Positions 1 to 6,628 of a stretch of DNA of 18,233 nt are shown here, piece by piece; positions within the stretch are counted from its first letter, which is position 1, and each line of letters begins with the position of its first letter. A model generated the notes under the pieces. That model was not told the origin of the DNA, made no database searches, and worked only from the letters and a program-made list of their open reading frames with translations. The stretch covers positions 1-18,233 of the forward strand of contig JALOLN010000035.1 of NCBI GenBank assembly GCA_025455945.1, written 5' to 3'. The stretch is from Actinomycetes bacterium (GTDB taxonomy: Bacteria > Actinomycetota > Actinomycetes > Prado026). The translations under genes and the position numbers were made by a program.

Positions 1-350
1 GTCACGGCCACGTCGTCCACGTCGACGGCCATCGGGGCCGCCGGCTTGTGCACGGTCACGGTCGCCTCGACGACCCGTGGGTCCCGAAGTGCCATCTCGG
101 CGATGCGGACGGCGAGTGTCTCGATAAGGCGCACCGGTTCCCCCTCGACCAGGGCGACGACGGCGGACCCCAGCGCCCCGTAGTCCACGGTGTCGGCGAG
201 GTCGTCGGAGGCGGCGGCCGGACCGGCGTCGAGACGCAGCGCCAGGTCGACGACGAACGGCTGGCCCTGCTCCCGCTCGTGGGCGAACCAGCCGTGCCGG
301 CCGTGGGCGCGCAGGCCGCGCAGCACCACCGTGTCCCGAGCCCCGGTCAC
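1..350 (-). CDS. folB: Dihydroneopterin aldolase, FolB (partial, 3' end outside the window)
   Basis: FolB converts 7,8-dihydroneopterin to 6-hydroxymethyl-7,8-dihydropterin and glycolaldehyde in cytosolic folate synthesis. The minus-strand translation from a GTG at 350 reads VVLRGLRAHGRHGWFAHERE near the start, then VDYGAL, LIETLA and VHKPAAPM, all recognisable FolB blocks. About 116 codons are present and the frame is still open at base 1, so only the extreme C-terminus is lost. The GTG start shares four bases (GTGA, 347-350) with the folP stop codon, which points to translational coupling and decides the start. folK is the usual next gene in actinobacterial folE-folP-folB clusters but would lie off the left edge. 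Identification is firm; the end is unknown. Confidence 0.93.
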   Translation of the reverse strand, partial: MTGARDTVVLRGLRAHGRHGWFAHEREQGQPFVVDLALRLDAGPAAASDDLADTVDYGALGSAVVALVEGEPVRLIETLAVRIAEMALRDPRVVEATVTVHKPAAPMAVDVDDVAV

Positions 351-1219
351 CACCGCGGGGTCCCCCCGCCGGCCCGCCAGGCGGTGCCCACGAGCAGCGC
401 GTCCCGGCTGGCGGCGGGGTCATGCACCCGCACGCACCACACCCCCGCCGCGGCCGCCAGCGCGGACACCGCCACGGTCGCCGCCTCCCGGGCCTGCGGC
501 GGGGGCAGATCGTCACCGTGGGCCAGCACCGCTCCGAGGAAGCGCTTGCGGGAGGCGCCGACGAGCAGCGGGCGGCCCAGGGCGGCCAGCTCCTCGAGGT
601 GCGCGAGCAGCGCCCAGTTGTGCTCGGGCCGCTTGGCGAAGCCCAGCCCCGGGTCGAGCACCACCCGGGCCGGGTCGACCCCCGCGGCCACCAGCGCCTC
701 CAGCCGCCCGGCGAGCTCCCGCCGGACATCGCGGACGACGTCGTCGTAGTGGGCCAGGTCGTCCATGACCGTCGACGGCCCCCGCCAGTGCATGGCGACG
801 TACGGCACGGCGAGACCGGCCAGCGCGGGCAGCATCTGCGGGTCGGCGAGGCCGCCACTGACGTCGTTGACGACGGCCGCGCCCGCCGCGACGGCCCGCG
901 CGGCCACCTCGGCGCGCATGGTGTCCACGCTGACGACGACCCCCGCATCGACGAGCCGCTCGACGACGGGCAGCACCCGGTGCAGCTCCTCGGCGATGGG
1001 GATCCGGGTGGCCCCCGGGCGCGTGGACTCCCCGCCGACGTCCACCAGGTCGGCCCCGGCGGCGGCGAGCTCCCGGCCGCGGGCCACGGCGTCGTCCGGG
1101 TGCAGGTAGCGACCGCCGTCGCTGAAGGAGTCGGGCGTGACGTTGAGGATCCCCATGACCAGCGGTCGGCCGAGGCCGCGCAGCGCCGCGGGCAGCCCGA
1201 CGGGCTCGGGGAGGCTCAC
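347..1219 (-). CDS. folP: Dihydropteroate synthase, FolP
   Basis: FolP condenses 6-hydroxymethyl-dihydropterin pyrophosphate with p-aminobenzoate to give dihydropteroate; it is the sulfonamide target. The 290-residue protein has the pterin-binding blocks in order: MGILNVTPDSFSDGG (residues 22-36), VDVGGESTRPGA (59-70), VVNDVSGG (117-123), LDPGLGFAKRPEHNW (188-202), GASRKRFLGA (221-230) and RVHD near 264. The frame stays open upstream to 1348, but that extension lies inside folE and is not folate-like. The GTG at 1219 overlaps the folE stop as GTGA and leaves the usual short lead before MGILNVTPDS, so I chose it. Length and motifs are those of a complete, functional FolP1-type enzyme. Confidence 0.96.
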   Translation of the reverse strand: MSLPEPVGLPAALRGLGRPLVMGILNVTPDSFSDGGRYLHPDDAVARGRELAAAGADLVDVGGESTRPGATRIPIAEELHRVLPVVERLVDAGVVVSVDTMRAEVAARAVAAGAAVVNDVSGGLADPQMLPALAGLAVPYVAMHWRGPSTVMDDLAHYDDVVRDVRRELAGRLEALVAAGVDPARVVLDPGLGFAKRPEHNWALLAHLEELAALGRPLLVGASRKRFLGAVLAHGDDLPPPQAREAATVAVSALAAAAGVWCVRVHDPAASRDALLVGTAWRAGGGTPRW

Positions 1220-1779
1220 CGCCCGAGGGCGAGGCTCATCGCCTCCGCCCGGGTGGCGGGGTCGCGCAGCTGGCCGCGGACCGCCGAGGTCACCGTGCGC
1301 GCACCGGGCTTGCGGATCCCGCGCATGGACATGCACAGGTGCTCGCACTCGACCACGACGATGACACCCCGGGCGCGGAGCAGCCGGACCATGGCGTCGG
1401 CGATCTGGGTGGTCAGCCGCTCCTGCACCTGGGGCCGCCGGGCGTACACGTCGACCAGCCGGGCCAGCTTGGACAGCCCGGTGATCCGGCCGTCCTCGCT
1501 GGGGATGTAGCCGACGTGGGCCACGCCGTGGAACGGCACGAGGTGGTGCTCGCAGGTGGAGTACAGCTCGATGTCGCGGACCAGCACGAGCTCGTCGTGG
1601 CCGAGGTCGAACGTCGTGGTGAGGACGTCCTCGGGCTGCTGGGACAGCCCGGCGAACACCTCGGCGTACAGCCGGGCCACCCGGCCCGGGGTGTCGCGCA
1701 GGCCCTCGCGCTCGGGGTCCTCACCGACGGCCAGCAGCAGCTCGCGGACGGCAGCCTCGGCCCGGGCCAGGTCGACCAC
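1216..1779 (-). CDS. folE: GTP cyclohydrolase I, FolE
   Basis: FolE opens the GTP ring to form 7,8-dihydroneopterin triphosphate, the first step of folate synthesis. The 187-residue product has the diagnostic blocks LRDTPGRVARLYAE (27-40), LYSTCEHHLVPFHG (72-85), GLSKLARLVDVYARRPQVQE (101-120) and CEHLCMSMRG (145-154). The zinc ligands seen are Cys76, His79 and Cys149, matching the zinc-dependent type IA enzyme. The start is a GTG two bases after the ftsH stop codon, with a GAGGG stretch in the ftsH end as a weak ribosome site. Its own stop overlaps the folP start. It therefore looks like part of an ftsH-folE-folP-folB transcript. Identification is certain; the exact start is very likely. Confidence 0.97.
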   Translation of the reverse strand: MVDLARAEAAVRELLLAVGEDPEREGLRDTPGRVARLYAEVFAGLSQQPEDVLTTTFDLGHDELVLVRDIELYSTCEHHLVPFHGVAHVGYIPSEDGRITGLSKLARLVDVYARRPQVQERLTTQIADAMVRLLRARGVIVVVECEHLCMSMRGIRKPGARTVTSAVRGQLRDPATRAEAMSLALGR

Positions 1780-1781
1780 CG

Positions 1782-3803
1782 TCAGCCGACCCGGCCCTCG
1801 TCACCCTGGGCGGCCCCGTCGGCGGGCACCGCGTCCACGGCCGGAGCCGGGTCCAGCACCGCGGCGGACGTCGTGGTGCGGCCGCCGTTGGAGCCGGCGC
1901 TCTCCGCCTCCGGCCGCGGCGGCACAGCGACCGGCGGCCGGTCGGACACCGGGCGACGGGTCGAGGACAGCCAGACCTCCCGCTCCGGTCGCTTGCGCAC
2001 CGGGGCGAAGACCGCGGCCACCTCCTCCTTGTCCAGGGTCTCCCTCTCCAGCAGCTCCAGGACGAGGGTGTCGAGGACGTCGCGGTTCTCGACGAGGATC
2101 CACCAGGCCTCGTCGTGGGCGTCCTCGATGAGCCGGCGGACCTCCTCGTCGACGATCTCGGCGATCCCCTCGGAGTAGTCGCGGATGTGGCCCATGTCGC
2201 GGCCCAGGAAGACCTCGCCCTGCTCCTGGCCCAGCCGGATGGCGCCGATCCGCTCGCTCATGCCGTACTGCATGACCATGGCCCGGGCGACGGCGGTCGC
2301 CTTCTCGATGTCGTTGGCCGCCCCCGTCGTGGGGTCGTGGAACACCAGCTCCTCGGCGACCCGTCCGCCGAGCATGTAGGCCAGCTGGTCGAGCATCTCG
2401 TTGCGGGTCACCGAGTACTTGTCCTCGTCGGGGAGGACCATCGTGTAGCCGAGGGCCCGGCCGCGGGGCAGGATCGTCACCTTGTGCACCGGGTCGGTGT
2501 GCCGCAGGGCGGCCGCGACCAGCGCATGCCCGCCCTCGTGGTAGGCGGTGATCCGCCGCTCCTTCTCGTTCATCAGCCGGGTGCGCTTCTGCGGCCCCGC
2601 GACGACGCGGTCGATCGCCTCGTCGAGGTGGCCGTCGTCGATGAGCTTGCTGTCACCGCGCGCGGTGAGCAGGGCCGCCTCGTTGAGGACGTTGGCCAGG
2701 TCCGCGCCGGTGAAGCCGGGGGTGCGCCGGGCGACCGCGAGCAGGTCGACGTCGGCCGCCAGCGGCTTGCCCTTGGCGTGCACCTGGAGGATGTCGTGCC
2801 GCCCGCGCAGGTCGGGTCGCTCGACGGCGATCTGCCGGTCGAACCGGCCCGGGCGCAGCAGCGCCGGGTCGAGAATGTCGGGCCGGTTCGTCGCCGCGAT
2901 GAGGATGACGCCGCCCTTGACGTCGAACCCGTCCATCTCCACCAGCAGCTGGTTGAGGGTCTGCTCACGCTCGTCGTGGCCGCCGCCCAGCCCGGCCCCG
3001 CGGTGCCGCCCCACGGCGTCGATCTCGTCCACGAAGACGATGGCCGGTGCGTTGGCCTTGGCCTGCTCGAACAGGTCCCGCACCCGGCTGGCGCCCACGC
3101 CGACGAACATCTCGACGAAGTCCGAGCCGGAGATCGAGTAGAAGGGCACGCCGGCCTCACCGGCGACCGCCCGCGCCAGCAGGGTCTTGCCGGTCCCCGG
3201 CGGGCCGTAGAGCAGGACGCCCTTGGGGATCTTGGCCCCGACGGCCTGGAACTTCGCCGGGTCGGCGAGAAACTCCTTGATCTCGCCCAGCTCCTCGACG
3301 GCCTCGTCCGCGCCGGCGACGTCCGCGAAGGTCGTCTTCGGCATGTCCTTGGTGGCCAGCTTGGCCTTGGACTTGCCGAAGCTCATGACCCGCGAGCCGC
3401 CGCCTTGCATCTGGTTCATGAGGAAGAAGAAGAGGAAGACGATGATCGCGATGGGCAGCAGGCTGACCAGGAGGGTCACGAGGACGCTCTGCTGCGGGTT
3501 GACCTCGTCGAAGCCCTCCGGCGGCGGGCTCTCGCGCAGCTGGGCGGCGAGGTACTCCCCGGTCGACGGCAGGTACTGGGAGGTGATCCGTGACGGGTCA
3601 CCGCTCTTCAGGGTCAGCTCGATGCGCTGCTCCTGGTCGATGAGCTTGGCGGACTTGACGTTGCCCTCGTCCACTGCCTGGATGACCGTCGAGGTGTCGA
3701 CCTGCTTGAACCCGGCCGACGACGAGAACAGCTGGGCCCCCATCAGCACGGCCAGCACCGCGAGAGTGATCCAGAACAGCGGACCCCGGAAGTAGCGCCT
3801 CAC
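1782..3803 (-). CDS. ftsH: ATP-dependent zinc metalloprotease FtsH
   Basis: FtsH is a membrane-anchored AAA+ protease that unfolds and degrades membrane and regulatory proteins. In the 673 residues I see transmembrane segment 1 (about 8-26), an extracytoplasmic domain, transmembrane segment 2 (about 107-128), Walker A GPPGTGKT (200-207), Walker B IVFVDEID (255-262), an arginine-finger region LRPGRFDRQ (316-324), the zinc motif HEGGH (422-426) and the third ligand Asp498 in ANDIEKAT. The C-terminal tail after about residue 610 is Pro/Ala-rich and probably disordered. An in-frame TGA lies three codons before the GTG at 3803, so that GTG is the first possible start. Its Shine-Dalgarno is unusually far upstream (see the leader feature). 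Complete and apparently functional. Confidence 0.97.
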   Translation of the reverse strand: MRRYFRGPLFWITLAVLAVLMGAQLFSSSAGFKQVDTSTVIQAVDEGNVKSAKLIDQEQRIELTLKSGDPSRITSQYLPSTGEYLAAQLRESPPPEGFDEVNPQQSVLVTLLVSLLPIAIIVFLFFFLMNQMQGGGSRVMSFGKSKAKLATKDMPKTTFADVAGADEAVEELGEIKEFLADPAKFQAVGAKIPKGVLLYGPPGTGKTLLARAVAGEAGVPFYSISGSDFVEMFVGVGASRVRDLFEQAKANAPAIVFVDEIDAVGRHRGAGLGGGHDEREQTLNQLLVEMDGFDVKGGVILIAATNRPDILDPALLRPGRFDRQIAVERPDLRGRHDILQVHAKGKPLAADVDLLAVARRTPGFTGADLANVLNEAALLTARGDSKLIDDGHLDEAIDRVVAGPQKRTRLMNEKERRITAYHEGGHALVAAALRHTDPVHKVTILPRGRALGYTMVLPDEDKYSVTRNEMLDQLAYMLGGRVAEELVFHDPTTGAANDIEKATAVARAMVMQYGMSERIGAIRLGQEQGEVFLGRDMGHIRDYSEGIAEIVDEEVRRLIEDAHDEAWWILVENRDVLDTLVLELLERETLDKEEVAAVFAPVRKRPEREVWLSSTRRPVSDRPPVAVPPRPEAESAGSNGGRTTTSAAVLDPAPAVDAVPADGAAQGDEGRVG

Positions 3804-3812
3804 GTCATGTCA

Positions 3813-3836
3813 GGGCGCCGGGCGCCCCCTCCTCCT
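3813..3836 (-). promoter_or_regulatory. ftsH ribosome binding site with hairpin spacer
   Basis: On the coding strand a strong Shine-Dalgarno, AGGAGGAGG (3836-3828), is followed at once by GGGCGCC-C-GGCGCCC (3827-3813), a perfect 7-bp inverted repeat. Nine bases (3812-3804) then lead to the GTG at 3803. Unfolded, the spacing is 24 bases, too long for efficient initiation; with the repeat folded out, it becomes 9 bases. A two-codon frame ATG-ACG-TGA also overlaps the ftsH start. The arrangement is seen directly; its role in translation is inferred. Confidence 0.45.
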
Positions 3837-3855
3837 GATCCACAGCGTCGACCTG

Positions 3856-3867
3856 CCCCCCGGGGGG
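3856..3867. repeat. Perfect 12-bp C/G palindrome in the ftsH leader
   Basis: Six C followed by six G, with a near copy (TCCCGGGGA) just to its right. It lies between the hpt stop and the ftsH start. It could form a hairpin in the ftsH leader or weakly terminate the upstream hpt transcript, but no U-tract follows on either strand. Function unknown. Confidence 0.3.
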
Positions 3868-3880
3868 TCCCGGGGAGTCG

Positions 3881-3893
3881 ACGGTACACGGTA
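3881..3893 (-). promoter_or_regulatory. Candidate ftsH promoter, two tandem TACCGT -10 hexamers
   Basis: On the minus strand TACCGT occurs at 3893-3888 and again at 3886-3881, both fitting the actinobacterial TANNNT -10 pattern. The same hexamer lies just before the starts of the metalloprotease and methyltransferase genes in this window. No convincing -35 is visible. A start here would give ftsH a leader of roughly 70-80 bases that contains the palindrome and the hairpin-spaced ribosome site. Confidence 0.35.
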
Positions 3894-3936
3894 GGACGAA
3901 CGCGCCGCCGCCGGCGTTCCTTCCCCCGGCGACCAC

Positions 3937-4491
3937 TCAGGAGGAGTAGACCTCCGGCCGGAGCGTCCCCACGAAGGGCAGGTTGCGGTACCGCTCGGCG
4001 TAGTCGAGGCCGTAGCCCACGACGAACTCGTTGGGGATGTCGAAGCCCACGTACCGCACGTCGACCGCGACTTTGGCCGCCTCCGGCTTGCGCAGCAGCG
4101 CGCACACCTCCACCGAGGCGGCACCCCGGGAGGCGAGGTTGCGCAGCAGCCACGACAGGGTCAGGCCGGAGTCGATGATGTCCTCGACGACGAGCACGTT
4201 GCGCCCGCTGATGTCCCCGTCGAGGTCCTTGAGGATGCGGACCACGCCGGAGGACTTCGTCCCGGAGCCGTAGGACGACACGGCCATCCAGTCCATGTCG
4301 ACGGTGGTGTGCAGCGCTCGGGCCAGGTCGGCCATGACCATGACGGCGCCCTTGAGGACGCCGACGAGCAGCAGGTCCCGGCCGGCGTAGTCGCGGTCGA
4401 TGTCGGCCGCCAGGGCAGCGATCCGGCCCCGGATCTCCTCGGCACTGATGAGGACCTTCTCGAGGTCGGGGCCGAGGTCGGTCTGGTCCAC
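3937..4491 (-). CDS. hpt: Hypoxanthine phosphoribosyltransferase Hpt (possible internal start within the tilS frame)
   Basis: Hpt transfers phosphoribose from PRPP to hypoxanthine or guanine in purine salvage. Starting at an internal GTG at 4491 the product is 184 residues, normal for the family. Visible blocks are VGVLKGAVMVMADLAR, the PRPP-binding loop VLVVEDIIDSGLTL, and the C-terminal DIPNEFVVGYGLDYAERYRN. A GGAGAG Shine-Dalgarno (4506-4501) sits nine bases before this GTG, which supports independent translation. The same frame is continuous with tilS upstream, so these codons are also the C-terminal domain of the 526-residue reading frame. The hpt-ftsH neighbourhood is conserved across many bacteria. 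Function is confident; whether it is made alone or as a fusion is open. Confidence 0.85.
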   Translation of the reverse strand: MDQTDLGPDLEKVLISAEEIRGRIAALAADIDRDYAGRDLLLVGVLKGAVMVMADLARALHTTVDMDWMAVSSYGSGTKSSGVVRILKDLDGDISGRNVLVVEDIIDSGLTLSWLLRNLASRGAASVEVCALLRKPEAAKVAVDVRYVGFDIPNEFVVGYGLDYAERYRNLPFVGTLRPEVYSS

Positions 4492-5517
4492 GCTCGTCCG
4501 CTCTCCGCTCGGCTCGGGTCGGGGCACGGCCTCGGCGGGCCGCGCCGGGACCAGGCACAGCCTGCCACAGGCCCGCACGGCGCGGACACCGCCGGGGAGG
4601 GCCACCGCGCCCTGGCCCCGCCAGGCGGCGACCAGGGCGTCGACGGCGTCGAGGTGGACGGCGGTGAGCGCCCCGGCCGGCACCCCCGCCTGCACGGCGG
4701 CGACGCGCAGGACCCGCCGGCGCACCGCCGCGGGCAGCCCCGCCAGCGCGGTCGCCGTCAGCCCGCCGTCGGGGTCGGCGGCCGACGTCGCGGCCTGCTG
4801 CGCCCAGGCGTCGAGGGCGTCGGCGTCGTCGCGCAGCAGCCGGGCCGAGCGCGCCAGCGCGGCCGCGGCCCCGGGCCCGACCGCGCGCTCCAGCGCGGGC
4901 AGTGCGTCGGTGCGCACGCGGACGCGGGCGAACGCCGGGTCGTCGTTGTGCGGGTCGTCCCACGGCACCAGCCCGGCCTGGCCGCAGGCGGTCCGCGTGA
5001 CCTCCCGGGACAGCCCGAGCAGCGGGCGCCGATACCCGCCCCGGGTGCCCGGCATCCCGGCCAGTGAGCGGGTCCCGGACCCGCGGCCGAGCCCGAGCAG
5101 CACCGTCTCGGCCTGGTCGTCCAGGGTGTGGCCGAGGAGCACGACGGCGGCACCGAGCCGTGCGGCGGCGGCGTCCAGGGCCGCGTACCGGGCGGTGCGG
5201 GCGGCGGCCTCGGGGCCGCCGTCGCGGCCGACCGCGACGGTCAGCACCTCGACGGGGGCCAGCCCGAGCCCCTGCAGCACGCCCGCCACCGCCCGCGCGC
5301 GGCCGGCGGACCCGGCCTGCAGGCCGTGGTCGACGGTGACCGCCCCGGCCCGCAGGCCGGCCCGCGGCGCCTCGACGGCGGTCGCGGCCGCCAGGGCGAG
5401 TGAGTCTGCACCGCCGCTGCAGCCGACGAGGACCAGGGCGCCGGGGGGCAGGCCCGTCAGTGCCCGCCGGACGGCGACCCGGACCGCGCTCACCGCGGGC
5501 GATGGCGCCGGCGTCAC
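3937..5517 (-). CDS. tilS: tRNA(Ile)-lysidine synthase TilS, in frame with a C-terminal Hpt domain
   Basis: TilS uses ATP and lysine to convert C34 of tRNA-Ile(CAU) to lysidine, allowing AUA decoding. From the GTG at 5517 (GTGA overlap with the upstream gene's stop) the frame runs 526 residues with no stop. The TilS part is about residues 1-342: PP-loop CSGGADSLAL (33-42), VDHGLQAGS (62-70), LLGHTLDDQAETVL (127-140) and a C-terminal helical region ending near LCLVP (320-324). A Pro/Glu-rich linker (about 326-342) leads straight into a complete hypoxanthine phosphoribosyltransferase. TilS-HprT bifunctional proteins are annotated in Listeria and some other Firmicutes. Here the hpt part also has its own GTG and Shine-Dalgarno, so the cell may make the fusion, separate Hpt, or both. 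TilS identity is firm; the fusion is what the sequence shows if it contains no error. Confidence 0.88.
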   Translation of the reverse strand: MTPAPSPAVSAVRVAVRRALTGLPPGALVLVGCSGGADSLALAAATAVEAPRAGLRAGAVTVDHGLQAGSAGRARAVAGVLQGLGLAPVEVLTVAVGRDGGPEAAARTARYAALDAAAARLGAAVVLLGHTLDDQAETVLLGLGRGSGTRSLAGMPGTRGGYRRPLLGLSREVTRTACGQAGLVPWDDPHNDDPAFARVRVRTDALPALERAVGPGAAAALARSARLLRDDADALDAWAQQAATSAADPDGGLTATALAGLPAAVRRRVLRVAAVQAGVPAGALTAVHLDAVDALVAAWRGQGAVALPGGVRAVRACGRLCLVPARPAEAVPRPEPSGERTSVDQTDLGPDLEKVLISAEEIRGRIAALAADIDRDYAGRDLLLVGVLKGAVMVMADLARALHTTVDMDWMAVSSYGSGTKSSGVVRILKDLDGDISGRNVLVVEDIIDSGLTLSWLLRNLASRGAASVEVCALLRKPEAAKVAVDVRYVGFDIPNEFVVGYGLDYAERYRNLPFVGTLRPEVYSS

Positions 5518-6593
5518 GGCCGCCCGGCGGCGGACCCGTGGACCCGGGCCACCCAGTCCCGTGGCTGCGCCAGCTCCGCCGGGGTGGGCAGGGTCGCGGC
5601 CGACTCCCACACCCGGTTGAAGCCAGCCATGCCGACGGCGTCCACGGCGGCCCGGACGAACGCCGCGCCGTCCCGGTACTGGCGCAGCTTGGCGTCGACG
5701 CCGAGCAGGCGACGCAGCGCGGCGTCGGCCCGGCCGGGGTGCTCCCGGCGGCGCTGGAACCGCTGCCGGATCTCGGCGACCGACGGGACGACGGACGGTC
5801 CGATGCCGTCCATGACGACGTCCGCGTGCCCCTCGAGCAGCGACATCACGGCCGTCACCCGGTCCAGGACGGCCCGCTGCTCCGGGGTCTGCAAGGCCTC
5901 CGCGATCGACGGTCCGGGCCGGCCGCGGACCGCGGCCCCGATCGCGGCCACGACCGGGCCCAGCCGGTCCAGCACCGCCCCCGGGGAGGAGTCCAGGTCG
6001 GCGAGCAGGGCCGCGATCTCGTCGACGACGTGGCCCCGCAGCCACGGCACCGCGGTGAACTGGACCCGGTGCGTCTCCTCGTGCAGGCAGACCCACAGCC
6101 GGAAGTCCGCGGGGACCACACCCAGCTCCCGCTCCACGTGCACGATGTTGGGCGCGACCAGCAGCAGTCGCCCCGGGCGGTCCCCCACCGGGCCGCCGGG
6201 CGGGAACAGCTCGTACTGGCCCAGGACCTTCGACGACAGCCAGGCCAGCGCGGCGCCCACCTCCAGCCCGGTGGCCCGGGCGCCCACGGCACGCACCGCG
6301 GCCGGCACCTCCTGCCGCTGCAGCCGCTCGGTGAAGGGCGCCAGCAGGTGGCGCAGGCCGTCGGCGTTCGACCGCAGCCAGGCCGCCCGGTCCACGACGC
6401 TCACCGGCCCGTCGGCCGCCGGGGCGTCCAGGCCGGTGAACGCCCGGACGTGGCCGCGGGCCTCGACCGCGTAGCCGCGCAGGTCGCGGACGACGGCGCC
6501 GGCCTCCGCGCGGGGGAGCTGCGGCCCGGGGCGGACCAGCCGGGTGCCCACCGACACGGCGAGGTCCCAGTCGACGACGTCGGCGCGGCTCAC
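5514..6593 (-). CDS. Zinc-dependent metalloprotease of the DUF2342 family
   Basis: This 359-residue protein belongs to an actinobacterial family annotated as DUF2342, 'putative hydrolase' or 'coenzyme F420 biosynthesis associated'. Its substrate is unknown. I see HEETH (171-175), a zincin-type HExxH, followed by EGHADVVMD (254-262), which may hold the downstream ligand, and the conserved tail blocks QYRDGAAFV (305-313) and GFNRVWE (324-330). No signal peptide or membrane segment is evident, so it is probably cytosolic. The GTG at 6593 lies six bases after a TACCGT -10-like element, suggesting a leaderless mRNA. Its stop overlaps the tilS start as GTGA, so it is probably co-translated with tilS-hpt. 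The family assignment is strong; the F420 link is only an annotation tradition. Confidence 0.88.
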   Translation of the reverse strand: MSRADVVDWDLAVSVGTRLVRPGPQLPRAEAGAVVRDLRGYAVEARGHVRAFTGLDAPAADGPVSVVDRAAWLRSNADGLRHLLAPFTERLQRQEVPAAVRAVGARATGLEVGAALAWLSSKVLGQYELFPPGGPVGDRPGRLLLVAPNIVHVERELGVVPADFRLWVCLHEETHRVQFTAVPWLRGHVVDEIAALLADLDSSPGAVLDRLGPVVAAIGAAVRGRPGPSIAEALQTPEQRAVLDRVTAVMSLLEGHADVVMDGIGPSVVPSVAEIRQRFQRRREHPGRADAALRRLLGVDAKLRQYRDGAAFVRAAVDAVGMAGFNRVWESAATLPTPAELAQPRDWVARVHGSAAGRP

Positions 6594-6599
6594 CCGACC

Positions 6600-6605
6600 A
6601 CGGTA
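6600..6605 (-). promoter_or_regulatory. Candidate leaderless -10 element for the metalloprotease-tilS-hpt operon
   Basis: TACCGT on the minus strand lies six bases before the GTG at 6593. With a TANNNT -10 this close, transcription would begin at or next to the start codon, giving a leaderless mRNA. No Shine-Dalgarno is needed and none is obvious. No clear -35 was found. Confidence 0.45.
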
Positions 6606-6628
6606 CGGGACGCCCGGCGCCCCCCCGC

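Noticed and set aside
2115..3593. Long plus-strand open frame opposite ftsH
   Set aside because: It is antisense to clear FtsH motifs, its translation is low-complexity with no family features, and such frames are expected in GC-rich DNA.
3856..3867. Intrinsic terminator for hpt
   Set aside because: The C6G6 palindrome has no U-tract on either strand and almost no loop, so I list it only as a repeat.
5518..6096. N-terminal extension of the tilS frame into the metalloprotease gene
   Set aside because: The extension is Arg/Gly/Pro-rich shadow sequence; the GTG at 5517 overlapping the upstream stop gives a normal TilS N-terminus.
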